NCBI RefSeq assembly: GCF_003201865.1
Contig: NZ_QJJJ01000007.1
Span: 62,001-126,000, forward strand
Direction of reading: 5' to 3'
Source: Methylobacterium sp. B4
GTDB taxonomy: Bacteria; Pseudomonadota; Alphaproteobacteria; Rhizobiales; Beijerinckiaceae
Length of the DNA stretch: 64,000 bases
The notes beneath the pieces are model-generated. The model ran no database searches and had not been told where the DNA came from. It saw only the letters and a list, made by a program, of their open reading frames with translations. The translations under genes were made by a program, and so were the position numbers. This document shows positions 46,672 through 54,711 of this stretch, piece after piece; position 1 is the first letter of the stretch; every line of letters begins with the position of its first letter.

Positions 46672-47511
46672 ATGGCTTACCTCGCGCCCTCCGAATTCGT
46701 GACCAAAATGGTCGATGCCGGAGAATCCAAAATCTTCATGTCCACCCGCGACACCGTGATCCGCGCCTACATGGCAGGCGCGATCCTGGCGCTCGCCGCG
46801 GTCTTCGCCGTCACCATCACTCAGCAGACCGGGATCCCGATCCTCGGCGCCGCGCTGTTCCCGGTCGGCTTCTGCATGCTCTACCTGCTGGGCTTCGACC
46901 TTCTGACCGGCGTCTTCGTGCTGGCTCCGCTGGCGCTCCTCGATGGACGCCCGGGCGTGACCTGGGGCGGGGTGCTGCGCAACTGGGGCCTCGTCTTCCT
47001 CGGCAACTTCCTGGGGGCGCTCACGGTGGCCTTCATGATGGCCTTCGTCTTCACCTTCGGCTTCACCGCGCCGGCCGATAAGGTCGGCGAGTTCATCGCC
47101 CATGTCGGCGAGCGCCGCACCGTCGGCTACGCGGCCCACGGCGTCGGCGGCTGGTTCACGATCTTCATCCGCGGCATGCTGTGCAACTGGATGGTCTCGA
47201 CCGGCGTCGTCGGCGCGATGATCTCGACCACGGTGAGCGGCAAGGTCATCGCCATGTGGATGCCCATCATGGTGTTCTTCTACATGACCTTCGAGCACTC
47301 TGTGGTGAACATGTTCCTGTTCCCCTTCGGCCTGATGATGGGCGGCAACTTCTCGATCGGCGACTACCTCTTCTGGAACGAGATCCCGACCGTCCTGGGC
47401 AACCTCGTCGGCGGCCTCGCCTTCACGGGGCTCACCCTCTACACCACCCACGTCCGCACCGCGCCGAAGCGTACGGTCGTGCAGAGCGAGTCGCGCCGCC
47501 TCGCCGCCTGA
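46672..47511 (+). CDS. formate/nitrite transporter family channel
   Basis: The 279-residue protein is a pentameric-channel type FNT member with six hydrophobic segments. Visible family segments are RAYMAGAILALAAVFAVTIT, LFPVGFCMLYLLGFDLLTGV, the segment IRGMLCNWMVSTGVVGAMIS and FEHSVVNMFLFPFGLMMGG. The last carries the conserved pore His (in FEHSVVN). Formate or nitrite cannot be told apart from sequence. The ATG at 46672 has AAGGAAA upstream; the frame extends to 46465 without family similarity. A PP2C-kinase gene follows. Confidence 0.93.
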   Translation: MAYLAPSEFVTKMVDAGESKIFMSTRDTVIRAYMAGAILALAAVFAVTITQQTGIPILGAALFPVGFCMLYLLGFDLLTGVFVLAPLALLDGRPGVTWGGVLRNWGLVFLGNFLGALTVAFMMAFVFTFGFTAPADKVGEFIAHVGERRTVGYAAHGVGGWFTIFIRGMLCNWMVSTGVVGAMISTTVSGKVIAMWMPIMVFFYMTFEHSVVNMFLFPFGLMMGGNFSIGDYLFWNEIPTVLGNLVGGLAFTGLTLYTTHVRTAPKRTVVQSESRRLAA

Positions 47512-47523
47512 TCCGGACCGGTT

Positions 47524-47549
47524 CCGGCCGCGACCCCTATCGCGGCCGG
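47524..47549 (+). terminator. hairpin after the formate/nitrite channel gene
   Basis: CCGGCCGCGA (47524-47533) pairs perfectly with TCGCGGCCGG (47540-47549) around CCCCTA. It lies 13 bases after the stop and has no U-tract, so it may stabilise the mRNA end or terminate partially before the kinase/phosphatase gene. Confidence 0.45.
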
Positions 47550-47782
47550 CGCCATCTCCGCGGGCTATCCTGGGGCCGAGAAGCGGAGCCCGGGATTCAG
47601 GCGCACCCGAGCCACAGGGCGCGATACCGCGGTGCTCCTGAAATCCGGACTTGCGTTCAGCGCCCCGGAATGACGCCGGGGATGTCGGAAGTCCGACCGC
47701 CGAGCGATGCGCGCAGCCCGCGCGCTTGACCGGAAGGCGCTCGCGCCGCAAGGGCACGAGCCACAGACCGGGCGACGTTTTC

Positions 47783-49498
47783 ATGCCGAACGATCTCAGG
47801 CTCGCCCTCGGCCAGCACAGCGAGGCAGGCCGCAAGCCCCACAACCAGGATTTTCACGGGGCGCTCGTCCCGGAGCAGCCGGCTCTAGGGCTCAAGGGCG
47901 CGGCCATCGCCATCGCGGACGGGATCGGCAGCAGCGCGGTCAGTCACGTCGCCAGCGAGACCGCGGTCAAGAGTTTCCTCACCGACTACTACGACACCCC
48001 CGACACGTGGTCGGTGAAGAGCGCCGCGCAGCGCGTGATCGCCGCGGCCAATTCCTGGCTCCACGCCGAGACGCGGCGCAGCCGGCACGAGCCCGATCGC
48101 GGCTACGTCACCACCTTCAGCGCCCTCGTCCTCAAGGGTCGCACCGCCCACCTCTTCCACGTTGGCGACGGGCGGATCTGCCGGGTCGCGGGCCGCTCCC
48201 TGGAGCAGCTGACCGAGGACCACCGCCTCGTCTTGTCGGCAGAGGAATCCTATCTCGGTCGGGCACTGGGCGCGGGTGGACGCGTCGAGATCGACCATGC
48301 CAGCGTGCCGACCGAGCCCGGCGACGTCTTCGTCCTGACGACCGACGGCGTGCACGAGCACGTCGATCCGGAGACGATCGCCAGCCTGATCGCGCGCCAT
48401 GCCGCCGATCTGGACAAAGCTGCCCGTGAAATCGTCAGGCATGCCTACGAAGCCGGCAGCACCGACAATCTCACCGCACAGATCGTGCGCATCGAGGCGG
48501 CACCCGAGGACGGGCCGGCCGATCTCACGGGCCGCGTGGCGGATCTGGCGCCCGCCCCCCTGCTCGATCCGCCGACCGGCTTCGACGGCTACCGGGTGCT
48601 GCGCACGCTCCACGCGAGCCATCGCAGCCACGTCTACCTCGCGCTGGATTCCGAGACCGGCGCGACGGTCGCCCTCAAGGTCCCCTCGACGGAAGCGCGC
48701 GACGACCCCGCGCAGCTCCGCCGGCTCGTCATGGAGGAGTGGATCGCCCGGCGCATCGACAGCCCGCACGTGCTGAAGGCCCAGCCGCAGGCGCGGCGGC
48801 GCAGCCACCTCTACACGGCGATGGAATATGTCGAGGGATGCACGCTGGCGCAGTGGACGCGCGACAATCCCGCGCCGGATCTGGAGACGGTGCGCGACCT
48901 CGTCGAGCAGATCGCGCGGGGCCTGCAGGCCTTCCACCGGCGCGAGATGGTGCATCAGGACCTGCGCCCACAGAACGTCCTGATCGACGCCGCCGGCACC
49001 GCGCGGATCATCGATTTCGGCGCAACGCGCGTCGCGGGCGTGGCCGAGCTCGCCCCCGAGGAACCGGTGCTCGGCACCCAGCAATACAGCGCGCCCGAAT
49101 ACCTCGCCGGCCATCCCGGCACGCCCGCGGCGGACGTGTTCTCCCTCGGGATCATCGCCTACCAGATGCTGACCGGGCAGCTGCCTTACGGCGCGGCCGC
49201 CGCCCGGGCGTTGACCGAGGCGCGGGCGCGGCGCCTGCGCTACGTCCCGCTCTCCGCCGTGCGGCCGGGCCTACCGGTCTGGGTCGACGGCGCCCTGCGC
49301 AAGGCCGTCCATCCGAACCCGGCGCTGCGCTACGAGGCGCTCTCGGCCTTCACCTACGACCTGCGCCACCCGAACCCATCGCTCGCCGGGGTGCGCCGGG
49401 CGGCGTTGCTGGAGCGCAATCCGGTCCTGTTCTGGAAGCTCGTCTCGCTGGGGCTCGCGCTCGCACTCCTGGCCCTGCTCGCGAGCCGAGCAGCCTGA
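47783..49498 (+). CDS. bifunctional PP2C phosphatase / Ser-Thr kinase membrane protein
   Basis: The 571-residue protein fuses a PP2C phosphatase (1-240) to a Hanks-type kinase (about 255-525) and ends in a membrane anchor (FWKLVSLGLALALLALLAS). Phosphatase metal motifs are NQDFHG, AIADGIGSS, LFHVGDGRICR and LTTDGVHEHVD. The kinase has VALKVPS, a catalytic loop HQDLRPQNVLI (HQD instead of HRD) and IIDFGATR; its Gly loop is degenerate. Similar fusions are found next to nitrate/nitrite transport genes in proteobacteria, which suits the neighbouring FNT channel. Control of that channel is an inference. Confidence 0.9.
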   Translation: MPNDLRLALGQHSEAGRKPHNQDFHGALVPEQPALGLKGAAIAIADGIGSSAVSHVASETAVKSFLTDYYDTPDTWSVKSAAQRVIAAANSWLHAETRRSRHEPDRGYVTTFSALVLKGRTAHLFHVGDGRICRVAGRSLEQLTEDHRLVLSAEESYLGRALGAGGRVEIDHASVPTEPGDVFVLTTDGVHEHVDPETIASLIARHAADLDKAAREIVRHAYEAGSTDNLTAQIVRIEAAPEDGPADLTGRVADLAPAPLLDPPTGFDGYRVLRTLHASHRSHVYLALDSETGATVALKVPSTEARDDPAQLRRLVMEEWIARRIDSPHVLKAQPQARRRSHLYTAMEYVEGCTLAQWTRDNPAPDLETVRDLVEQIARGLQAFHRREMVHQDLRPQNVLIDAAGTARIIDFGATRVAGVAELAPEEPVLGTQQYSAPEYLAGHPGTPAADVFSLGIIAYQMLTGQLPYGAAAARALTEARARRLRYVPLSAVRPGLPVWVDGALRKAVHPNPALRYEALSAFTYDLRHPNPSLAGVRRAALLERNPVLFWKLVSLGLALALLALLASRAA

Positions 49499-50120
49499 GC
49501 ACACCGGTCGACGCTTTTCTCCGCTCTGTACCGCCCGATCTCGTGCCCCGGCGCGTCGTGGGTGAACGCGATCATGGTCGCCCGCATCGGGCCCACCCAG
49601 CGTCGGCTCGGCCAGCGCCCCAGCCGGCCGCCGGCGTAGGCCGGCCACACGCGTCGTCGGCGAAGCGCTCGACCACATCCGGGGCACCGCTCCATCCAAG
49701 CGCCATGCCGACGATCCTGACGCCGGATGAGGAGCGTGACGTCTGGTGACGGGCGCCTTGATCCGAGGCTTCGGCTTTTCGGCCGCTATCGGACCGGAGG
49801 CTGAAGGTCGTTGCGCGCGGCGAGCGTCGGCACGAAGGCCGAGATGTTCCGACGTCGATCTCGGGCCGGAATTGGCGCGCGAGTCTGCTCAAAGATGTCC
49901 AATACGCAAATTTCGGATCGCTCGCGGTTTTCGCCCGTCAAATTCTATGAATACGTTTCAAATCGATAGTCTATCATCAGTAATCTGTGACAGATTTTGA
50001 TTATAACTCTTCTAAATTGACTCGTTGATTGAAGGGTGTGCCTTCCAGGCCATAGCAATCGAGGCAAAAGCCGATCATCAGACGCTCTTGCGACGTTGCC
50101 GCAGCGTTGCGGTGCATCGG
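49499..50120. other. region between kinase/phosphatase and fecI-like gene, with a possible SRAP relic
   Basis: No intact gene is seen. At 49687-49749 the plus strand reads APLHPSAMPTILTPDEERDV and then W-stop. This resembles the C-terminal block (LHDRMPVIL then E/D-x-W) of SOS-response SRAP (YedK) proteins. The catalytic N-terminus is missing, so it would be a relic. From 49900 onward the sequence is AT-rich and holds the palindrome AATCTGTGACAGATT at 49982-49996, annotated separately. Confidence 0.4.
49982..49996. promoter_or_regulatory. palindromic candidate operator upstream of the fecI-like gene
   Basis: AATCTGT-G-ACAGATT is a perfect 7-1-7 palindrome about 125 bases before the sigma-factor start, in an AT-rich promoter-like stretch. 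A nearby TTCTAAA (50009-50015) is half of an Irr-type iron-control element. The binding protein is unknown; an iron regulator is plausible. Confidence 0.4.
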
Positions 50121-50675
50121 ATGTTCTTAATGGCCGCGGCTTCCGAACGGCAGGACGAGTCGAATTCCCATCTCGGCCTGCTCTATCGCCTGTACCGGAC
50201 CGCCTTGCTGCGCTTCCTCACGCGGCGTGTCGGCCACGATGATGCTCCGGATCTGCTTCAGGAGGCTTTCATCCGGATGGCCCGCGCCAAGACCGATCCG
50301 CACTCGGTCCGCAACGACAAGGCGTTCTTGTTTCAGGTGGCGAGCAACCTCGCGGCCGATCACGGCCGGGAGTCACGTCGCCGCTCGCGCCTGCTGACGG
50401 GCGACGAGATCGATGCCATCCTCGACATTCCCGATGAGACCGCGCGTCCCGCCGACGCCGCGCAGGCGCGCCTCGAAGGTCAGAGCCTCGCCCGCGCCCT
50501 GGCCGAGATGCCGCCGCGGCGCGCGGACGCGTTCCGGCTCAGCCGCCTGGAGGGTCTCAGCCATCAGGCCATCGCAGCCCGCCTCGGTGTATCGGTGCGC
50601 ACCGTCGAGGCTGAGATCCGCATGGCCCTCGATCATTGTGCCGAACGGCTCGGCCGAACCCAGCCCGGCCGTTGA
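50121..50675 (+). CDS. FecI-like ECF sigma factor
   Basis: The 184-residue protein has the two ECF regions. Region 2 includes LLYRLYRTALLRFLTRRVGH and DAPDLLQEAFIRMARA. Region 4 includes ALAEMPPRRADAFRLSRLEG and LSHQAIAARLGVSVRTVEAE. It is of the FecI type that transcribes TonB-receptor genes in response to bound siderophore. Start codons at 50121 and 50130 are close together; the frame is open to 50025. The anti-sigma and receptor genes follow on the same strand. Confidence 0.9.
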   Translation: MFLMAAASERQDESNSHLGLLYRLYRTALLRFLTRRVGHDDAPDLLQEAFIRMARAKTDPHSVRNDKAFLFQVASNLAADHGRESRRRSRLLTGDEIDAILDIPDETARPADAAQARLEGQSLARALAEMPPRRADAFRLSRLEGLSHQAIAARLGVSVRTVEAEIRMALDHCAERLGRTQPGR

Positions 50676-50781
50676 TTGCGGAGGTCCGCCCCTTGAGACG
50701 TCGAACAATCGGGGCGACGAACCGACGAAACCGGCGCGGCAGCGTCGCCGTTCGGACAAGGCAGGAGCGGATGCGGCAGGC

Positions 50782-51780
50782 ATGACGGGGGCCGATGACG
50801 AGAAGCGACCGGTCGAGCCGGCGGGCGGCGGTCTCGATGCGCAGGCGCGTGCCTGGATCATCCGGCTGACTTCGGGTTCGGCGACGCAGGCCGATGCGGA
50901 CGCCTGCGCGGCGTGGCGCGCGAACCCGGATCACGATGCCGCCTTCCGGGCGGCCGCCCGCCTCTGGCAGCAGGCCGCGCCCGCTCTGCGCAACAGCGCG
51001 TCCGCATGGGACGGACGGGCCCTGTCCCAGCCGACACGGCGACAGGTTCTGCGCCGGGCCGCCTGGGGCGCCGGTGCCGCCTCCCTCGCGGCGGGCGGCG
51101 GGGCGATCGCGCTCCGTTGGTCGGAACTGAGCGCCACGCATCGAACCGGAACGGGCGAAGTCCGATCCGTGAGACTGCCGGACGGCACGCGTCTCGACCT
51201 CGACGCACAGACGGCCCTCGATCTGGAGACCGTCGGGCAACGGCACGTCGTCAGTCTCCGTGCCGGCGCTCTCGTCGTGACGGCACCGGAGGCCGTTTCG
51301 GTCACCGTCCGGGCAGGCGACACCCGGACGAGTACGCGTGCCGGCCTTCCAGCCGAAATCGCTGTGTCGTGTCGTTCGGCGCCCGACGCCGCAGGCTGGT
51401 TGGGCGGCACGGATGTCGGTGTCGCCTGCCTGTCCGGCGAGGTGGACTTCCAGAGCGGCGCGGGCGTGACGCCGACGCGCCTGCGAGCGGGATACGGCAT
51501 CGGAACCGGGCACGGCGCGGGCACCGTTCACGGAATTGATGCAGCCACGGCCGCCGCGTGGCGCCGCGGCCTGCTGGTCTTTCGCGACACGCCACTCGCG
51601 ACGGTCGTCAGCGACCTCAACCGCTACCGGTCCGGGCGGATCATGCTGGCGAGCGCCACCGCGCGCCGTGTCACCGGCGTGTTCCATCTCGACCGGCCGG
51701 ATGAGGCTCTCACGAGCATCGGCGCCGCCCTCGGCCTTACCGAATACCGCCTGGGCGCCGGCCTCGTCATCCTGCGCTGA
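50782..51780 (+). CDS. FecR-like anti-sigma/sigma regulator
   Basis: The 332-residue protein carries an N-terminal DUF4880 segment that contacts the sigma factor (ARAWIIRLTSGSATQADADA, CAAWRANPDHDAAFRAAARL). A membrane segment follows near residue 90 (AAWGAGAASLAAGGGAIALRW), then a periplasmic FecR domain (EVRSVRLPDGTRLDLDAQTA). The C-terminal STN-like part (VVSDLNRYRSGRIMLASATA) contacts the receptor. It starts 106 bases after the sigma gene; the frame is open further upstream but without family similarity. Together with its neighbours it forms a cell-surface signalling unit. Confidence 0.9.
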   Translation: MTGADDEKRPVEPAGGGLDAQARAWIIRLTSGSATQADADACAAWRANPDHDAAFRAAARLWQQAAPALRNSASAWDGRALSQPTRRQVLRRAAWGAGAASLAAGGGAIALRWSELSATHRTGTGEVRSVRLPDGTRLDLDAQTALDLETVGQRHVVSLRAGALVVTAPEAVSVTVRAGDTRTSTRAGLPAEIAVSCRSAPDAAGWLGGTDVGVACLSGEVDFQSGAGVTPTRLRAGYGIGTGHGAGTVHGIDAATAAAWRRGLLVFRDTPLATVVSDLNRYRSGRIMLASATARRVTGVFHLDRPDEALTSIGAALGLTEYRLGAGLVILR

Positions 51781-51895
51781 AGCCCCCGCCAAACTTTCTT
51801 TGCGGGGTTTGGGCGCCCGCACGTCTCAGCACTCAGGCAGGCACGGATCGACCTGCGGGAGAGCGGCGGCAAGCCGCGCGGGAGACGGTGGGCTG

Positions 51896-54442
51896 ATGAA
51901 CGGGCGGCGACAGACGGGGAATGCGGGACGGAACGGTCGGCGGATGGCAGCAGGATTGAGCGGATTCGCGATGCTTGCCGTCGCCATGCCGGCCCCGGCG
52001 GCAGCGGGCATCGATGCCGGGCGCGGTGCCGGCCTGGACGCTGCGTCCACGATCCGGCCGATCCTGCGTGTCGCGGCAACGGCGCAATCCGAGGAGGAAT
52101 TGGTCGGCTTTGCGATCCCGGCCGGGTCTCTCGACGAAGCGCTGGCGACCTATGCTGGAGCGAGCGGCGTGCAGTTGATCTACGACGCGCGCGCCTCGGG
52201 CCGGCTTCGCTCGGCCGGCGTGTCGGGCCGCCTCGGCCGCGACGAGGCGCTTCGGCAATTGCTCGCCGGCACAGGGCTGGTGCCGCAATTCACGGGAGAC
52301 CGTATGGCGACCCTCGTTCGGGTCGTGGCTGAAGTTGTGCCCCCCGTCGTGCCGGCCGCGGATGTCACGCTCGATATGCTCGAGGTGATGGGGGACGGTG
52401 CGGTCGGTCCCGTCAACGGCTACGTCGCACGCCGCAGCGCGACCGCGACCAAGACCGGCACGTCGATCTTGGAGACACCGCAGGCGATCAACGTGGTCGG
52501 CCGCAAGGAGATCGAAGATCGGCAAGCGCAGAGCGTGAGCCAGGCTCTGCTCTATACACCGGGCGTCCTCACGCAGTACGGCACGGACCTGCGCTACGAC
52601 TGGCTCTATGTCCGTGGCTTCGTGCCCGGACGCTATCTCGACGGATTGCGCCTGCCGTTCGGCGCGCGGGGATACTCGCAGCCGCGCATCGAGTCGTACG
52701 GCCTGGAACGGATCGAATTGCTGAAGGGCCCGTCGTCGGGGCTGTACGGGCAGAACTCGCCGGGTGGCCTGCTCAACCTCGTCAGCAAGCGGCCGAGTGC
52801 GGTTCCCCTGCGCGAGATCCAGCTTCAGACCGGCAGCTTTGGACGCGCGCAGGCCGCCTTCGACCTGTCCGGCCCCGTCGATCCGGATGGCAGGATCCTG
52901 TATCGGCTGACCGGACTCGCCCGCACCACCGGCACCCAGGTGGATTACCTGGAGGAAGACCGGGTCTTCATCGCGCCGAGCGTGACGTTCCGGCCGGATG
53001 CCGACACGTCCCTCACGATCCTGTCGCAGTACCTGCACATCGACTCGCCCGGAGGCGGCGCGCCGCAGGGCTTGCCGACGCTCGGTACGCTGTACAGCAA
53101 TCCCAACGGGCGCATCCCCACCCGCCGCTTCATCGGCGAACCGAACTACGACCGCTTCAAGCTCGACCAGGGCTTCATCGGGTATGCCTTCGAGCACCGC
53201 TTCAACGATGTCTGGACCGTGCGCCAGAATCTGCGGTTCTCCCACGTCGAAGCCGACACCCAGCGCGTGCAGGCGATCGGTCTGGCGGCCAACGGCCGTA
53301 CGCTGTCCCGATACGCCTGGGCGTTCCCGGAGCGCTCGAACCTCTTCAACGTCGACAATCAGGCCGAGGCGCGCTTCCTCACGGGCCCCTTCGCGCACAC
53401 GCTCCTGTTCGGGGCCGACTACCTGCGCGAGGATGCGCGCTACGACGAGTCCGAACTGCGGATCGTCCCGTCGGTCGACATCTTCGCGCCGGCCTATGCA
53501 GGGACGGTCACGCGGCCCCCGCTCGGGACCCGGATCACGCAAGGGCGCAACCAGACCGGCCTCTATGCCCAGGACGAGATCCGCTTGGGCGGCTTCACGC
53601 TGACGCTGAGCGGACGGCAGGATTGGGCGGACGCCGTGACCCGCACCCGCACGGTGGCGAGCGGCGCGCTGACCCAGGTCCGCCAAAACGATGCCGCCTT
53701 CACCGGGCGGGTCGGTTTGAGCTACCTCTTCGACGGTGGCCTCGCACCCTATGTCAGCTACGCCACGTCGTTCCAGCCGACCTCGGGCACGGACCGTCTC
53801 GGTTCACCGTTCGCGCCGACCACGGGCGAGCAGATCGAGGCCGGCATCAAGGTGCAGCCGCCCGGCACCAATCTCCTGCTGACGGGCGCCGTGTTCGACC
53901 TGACGCAGCAGAACGTGCTGACGCCCGATAGCGCGGACTTCCGCTTCAACACACAGGCCGGAGAGGCTCGGGTCCGCGGTGTGGAACTCGAGGCCAAGGC
54001 GAGCCTGACCGACAGCCTCGACCTGATCGCATCCTACGCGGGGATGAGCAGTGAGTTCACGAAGGCGAATGCCAACGCCGCCGGCGTCAGCATCGTCGGA
54101 AACGCGTTGCCGTTCGTGCCCCGGCATCAGGCTTCCGCGTGGCTCGACTACACGATCCGGACCGGGACCCTGGCAGGCCTCGGGTTAGGGGCCGGCGTGC
54201 GCTACATCGGCACCTCGGTCGGCGACAACGCCAACCTCTATCGGACCCCTGCGGTCACATTGGTCGACGCCGCGATCCGCTACGACTTCGGATACCGGCA
54301 TCCGGCGCTCAAGGGCGTCGATCTGGCGGTGAATGCAACGAACCTATTCGATAAAACGCATGTGACGACCTGCATCGCGGCGACAGGCTGCTTCTATGGC
54401 AATCGTCAGACGATCCTGGCAACGCTGCGCTACCGCTGGTGA
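51896..54442 (+). CDS. TonB-dependent siderophore receptor with signalling domain
   Basis: The 848-residue outer-membrane protein has a signal peptide (FAMLAVAMPAPAAAG) and an N-terminal secretin/TonB short domain (about 60-145: FAIPAGSLDEALATYAGASG, LIYDARASGRLRSAGVSG). This domain marks a transducer that talks to FecR. The plug (ETPQAINVVGRKEIEDRQAQ, RYDWLYVRGFVPGRYLDGLR, IELLKGPSSGLYGQNSPGGL) is of the ferric-siderophore (FhuA/FoxA) type. The barrel ends in LRYRW with the terminal aromatic residue. The ligand is probably a hydroxamate siderophore; that is inferred from plug similarity only. Confidence 0.94.
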   Translation: MNGRRQTGNAGRNGRRMAAGLSGFAMLAVAMPAPAAAGIDAGRGAGLDAASTIRPILRVAATAQSEEELVGFAIPAGSLDEALATYAGASGVQLIYDARASGRLRSAGVSGRLGRDEALRQLLAGTGLVPQFTGDRMATLVRVVAEVVPPVVPAADVTLDMLEVMGDGAVGPVNGYVARRSATATKTGTSILETPQAINVVGRKEIEDRQAQSVSQALLYTPGVLTQYGTDLRYDWLYVRGFVPGRYLDGLRLPFGARGYSQPRIESYGLERIELLKGPSSGLYGQNSPGGLLNLVSKRPSAVPLREIQLQTGSFGRAQAAFDLSGPVDPDGRILYRLTGLARTTGTQVDYLEEDRVFIAPSVTFRPDADTSLTILSQYLHIDSPGGGAPQGLPTLGTLYSNPNGRIPTRRFIGEPNYDRFKLDQGFIGYAFEHRFNDVWTVRQNLRFSHVEADTQRVQAIGLAANGRTLSRYAWAFPERSNLFNVDNQAEARFLTGPFAHTLLFGADYLREDARYDESELRIVPSVDIFAPAYAGTVTRPPLGTRITQGRNQTGLYAQDEIRLGGFTLTLSGRQDWADAVTRTRTVASGALTQVRQNDAAFTGRVGLSYLFDGGLAPYVSYATSFQPTSGTDRLGSPFAPTTGEQIEAGIKVQPPGTNLLLTGAVFDLTQQNVLTPDSADFRFNTQAGEARVRGVELEAKASLTDSLDLIASYAGMSSEFTKANANAAGVSIVGNALPFVPRHQASAWLDYTIRTGTLAGLGLGAGVRYIGTSVGDNANLYRTPAVTLVDAAIRYDFGYRHPALKGVDLAVNATNLFDKTHVTTCIAATGCFYGNRQTILATLRYRW

Positions 54443-54470
54443 CGGGCCGGCTCTCCGAGAGCGCATCGAG

Positions 54471-54503
54471 GCGCGGTATCGATCGCATCGATCGATACCG
54501 CGC
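54471..54503 (+). terminator. 15-bp perfect hairpin after the TonB receptor
   Basis: GCGCGGTATCGATCG (54471-54485) pairs with CGATCGATACCGCGC (54489-54503) with a CAT loop. It lies 28 bases after the receptor stop, and no U-tract follows. The bases from 54487 to 54594 also form a coding-like frame (LTPHFGPHPVITAQGISTRI) that ends at TAA, perhaps the tail of a lost gene. Confidence 0.55.
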
Positions 54504-54711
54504 GATCCTCACACCACACTTCGGACCGCACCCCGTCATCACCGCGCAGGGGATCTCCACCCGCATCATCGAGCGCTGGACTGAGGCGTAAGGCGACCAC
54601 GTCGAGCCCTCGAACGGAAAAGCACCGACAGTTCGCGCCTCCCTCTCGACGCCTCTGCTCAAGCGTGCTTGCTGGGAAGACCGGTCGATACGAGCCGGAC
54701 AGGGAGAGAAC

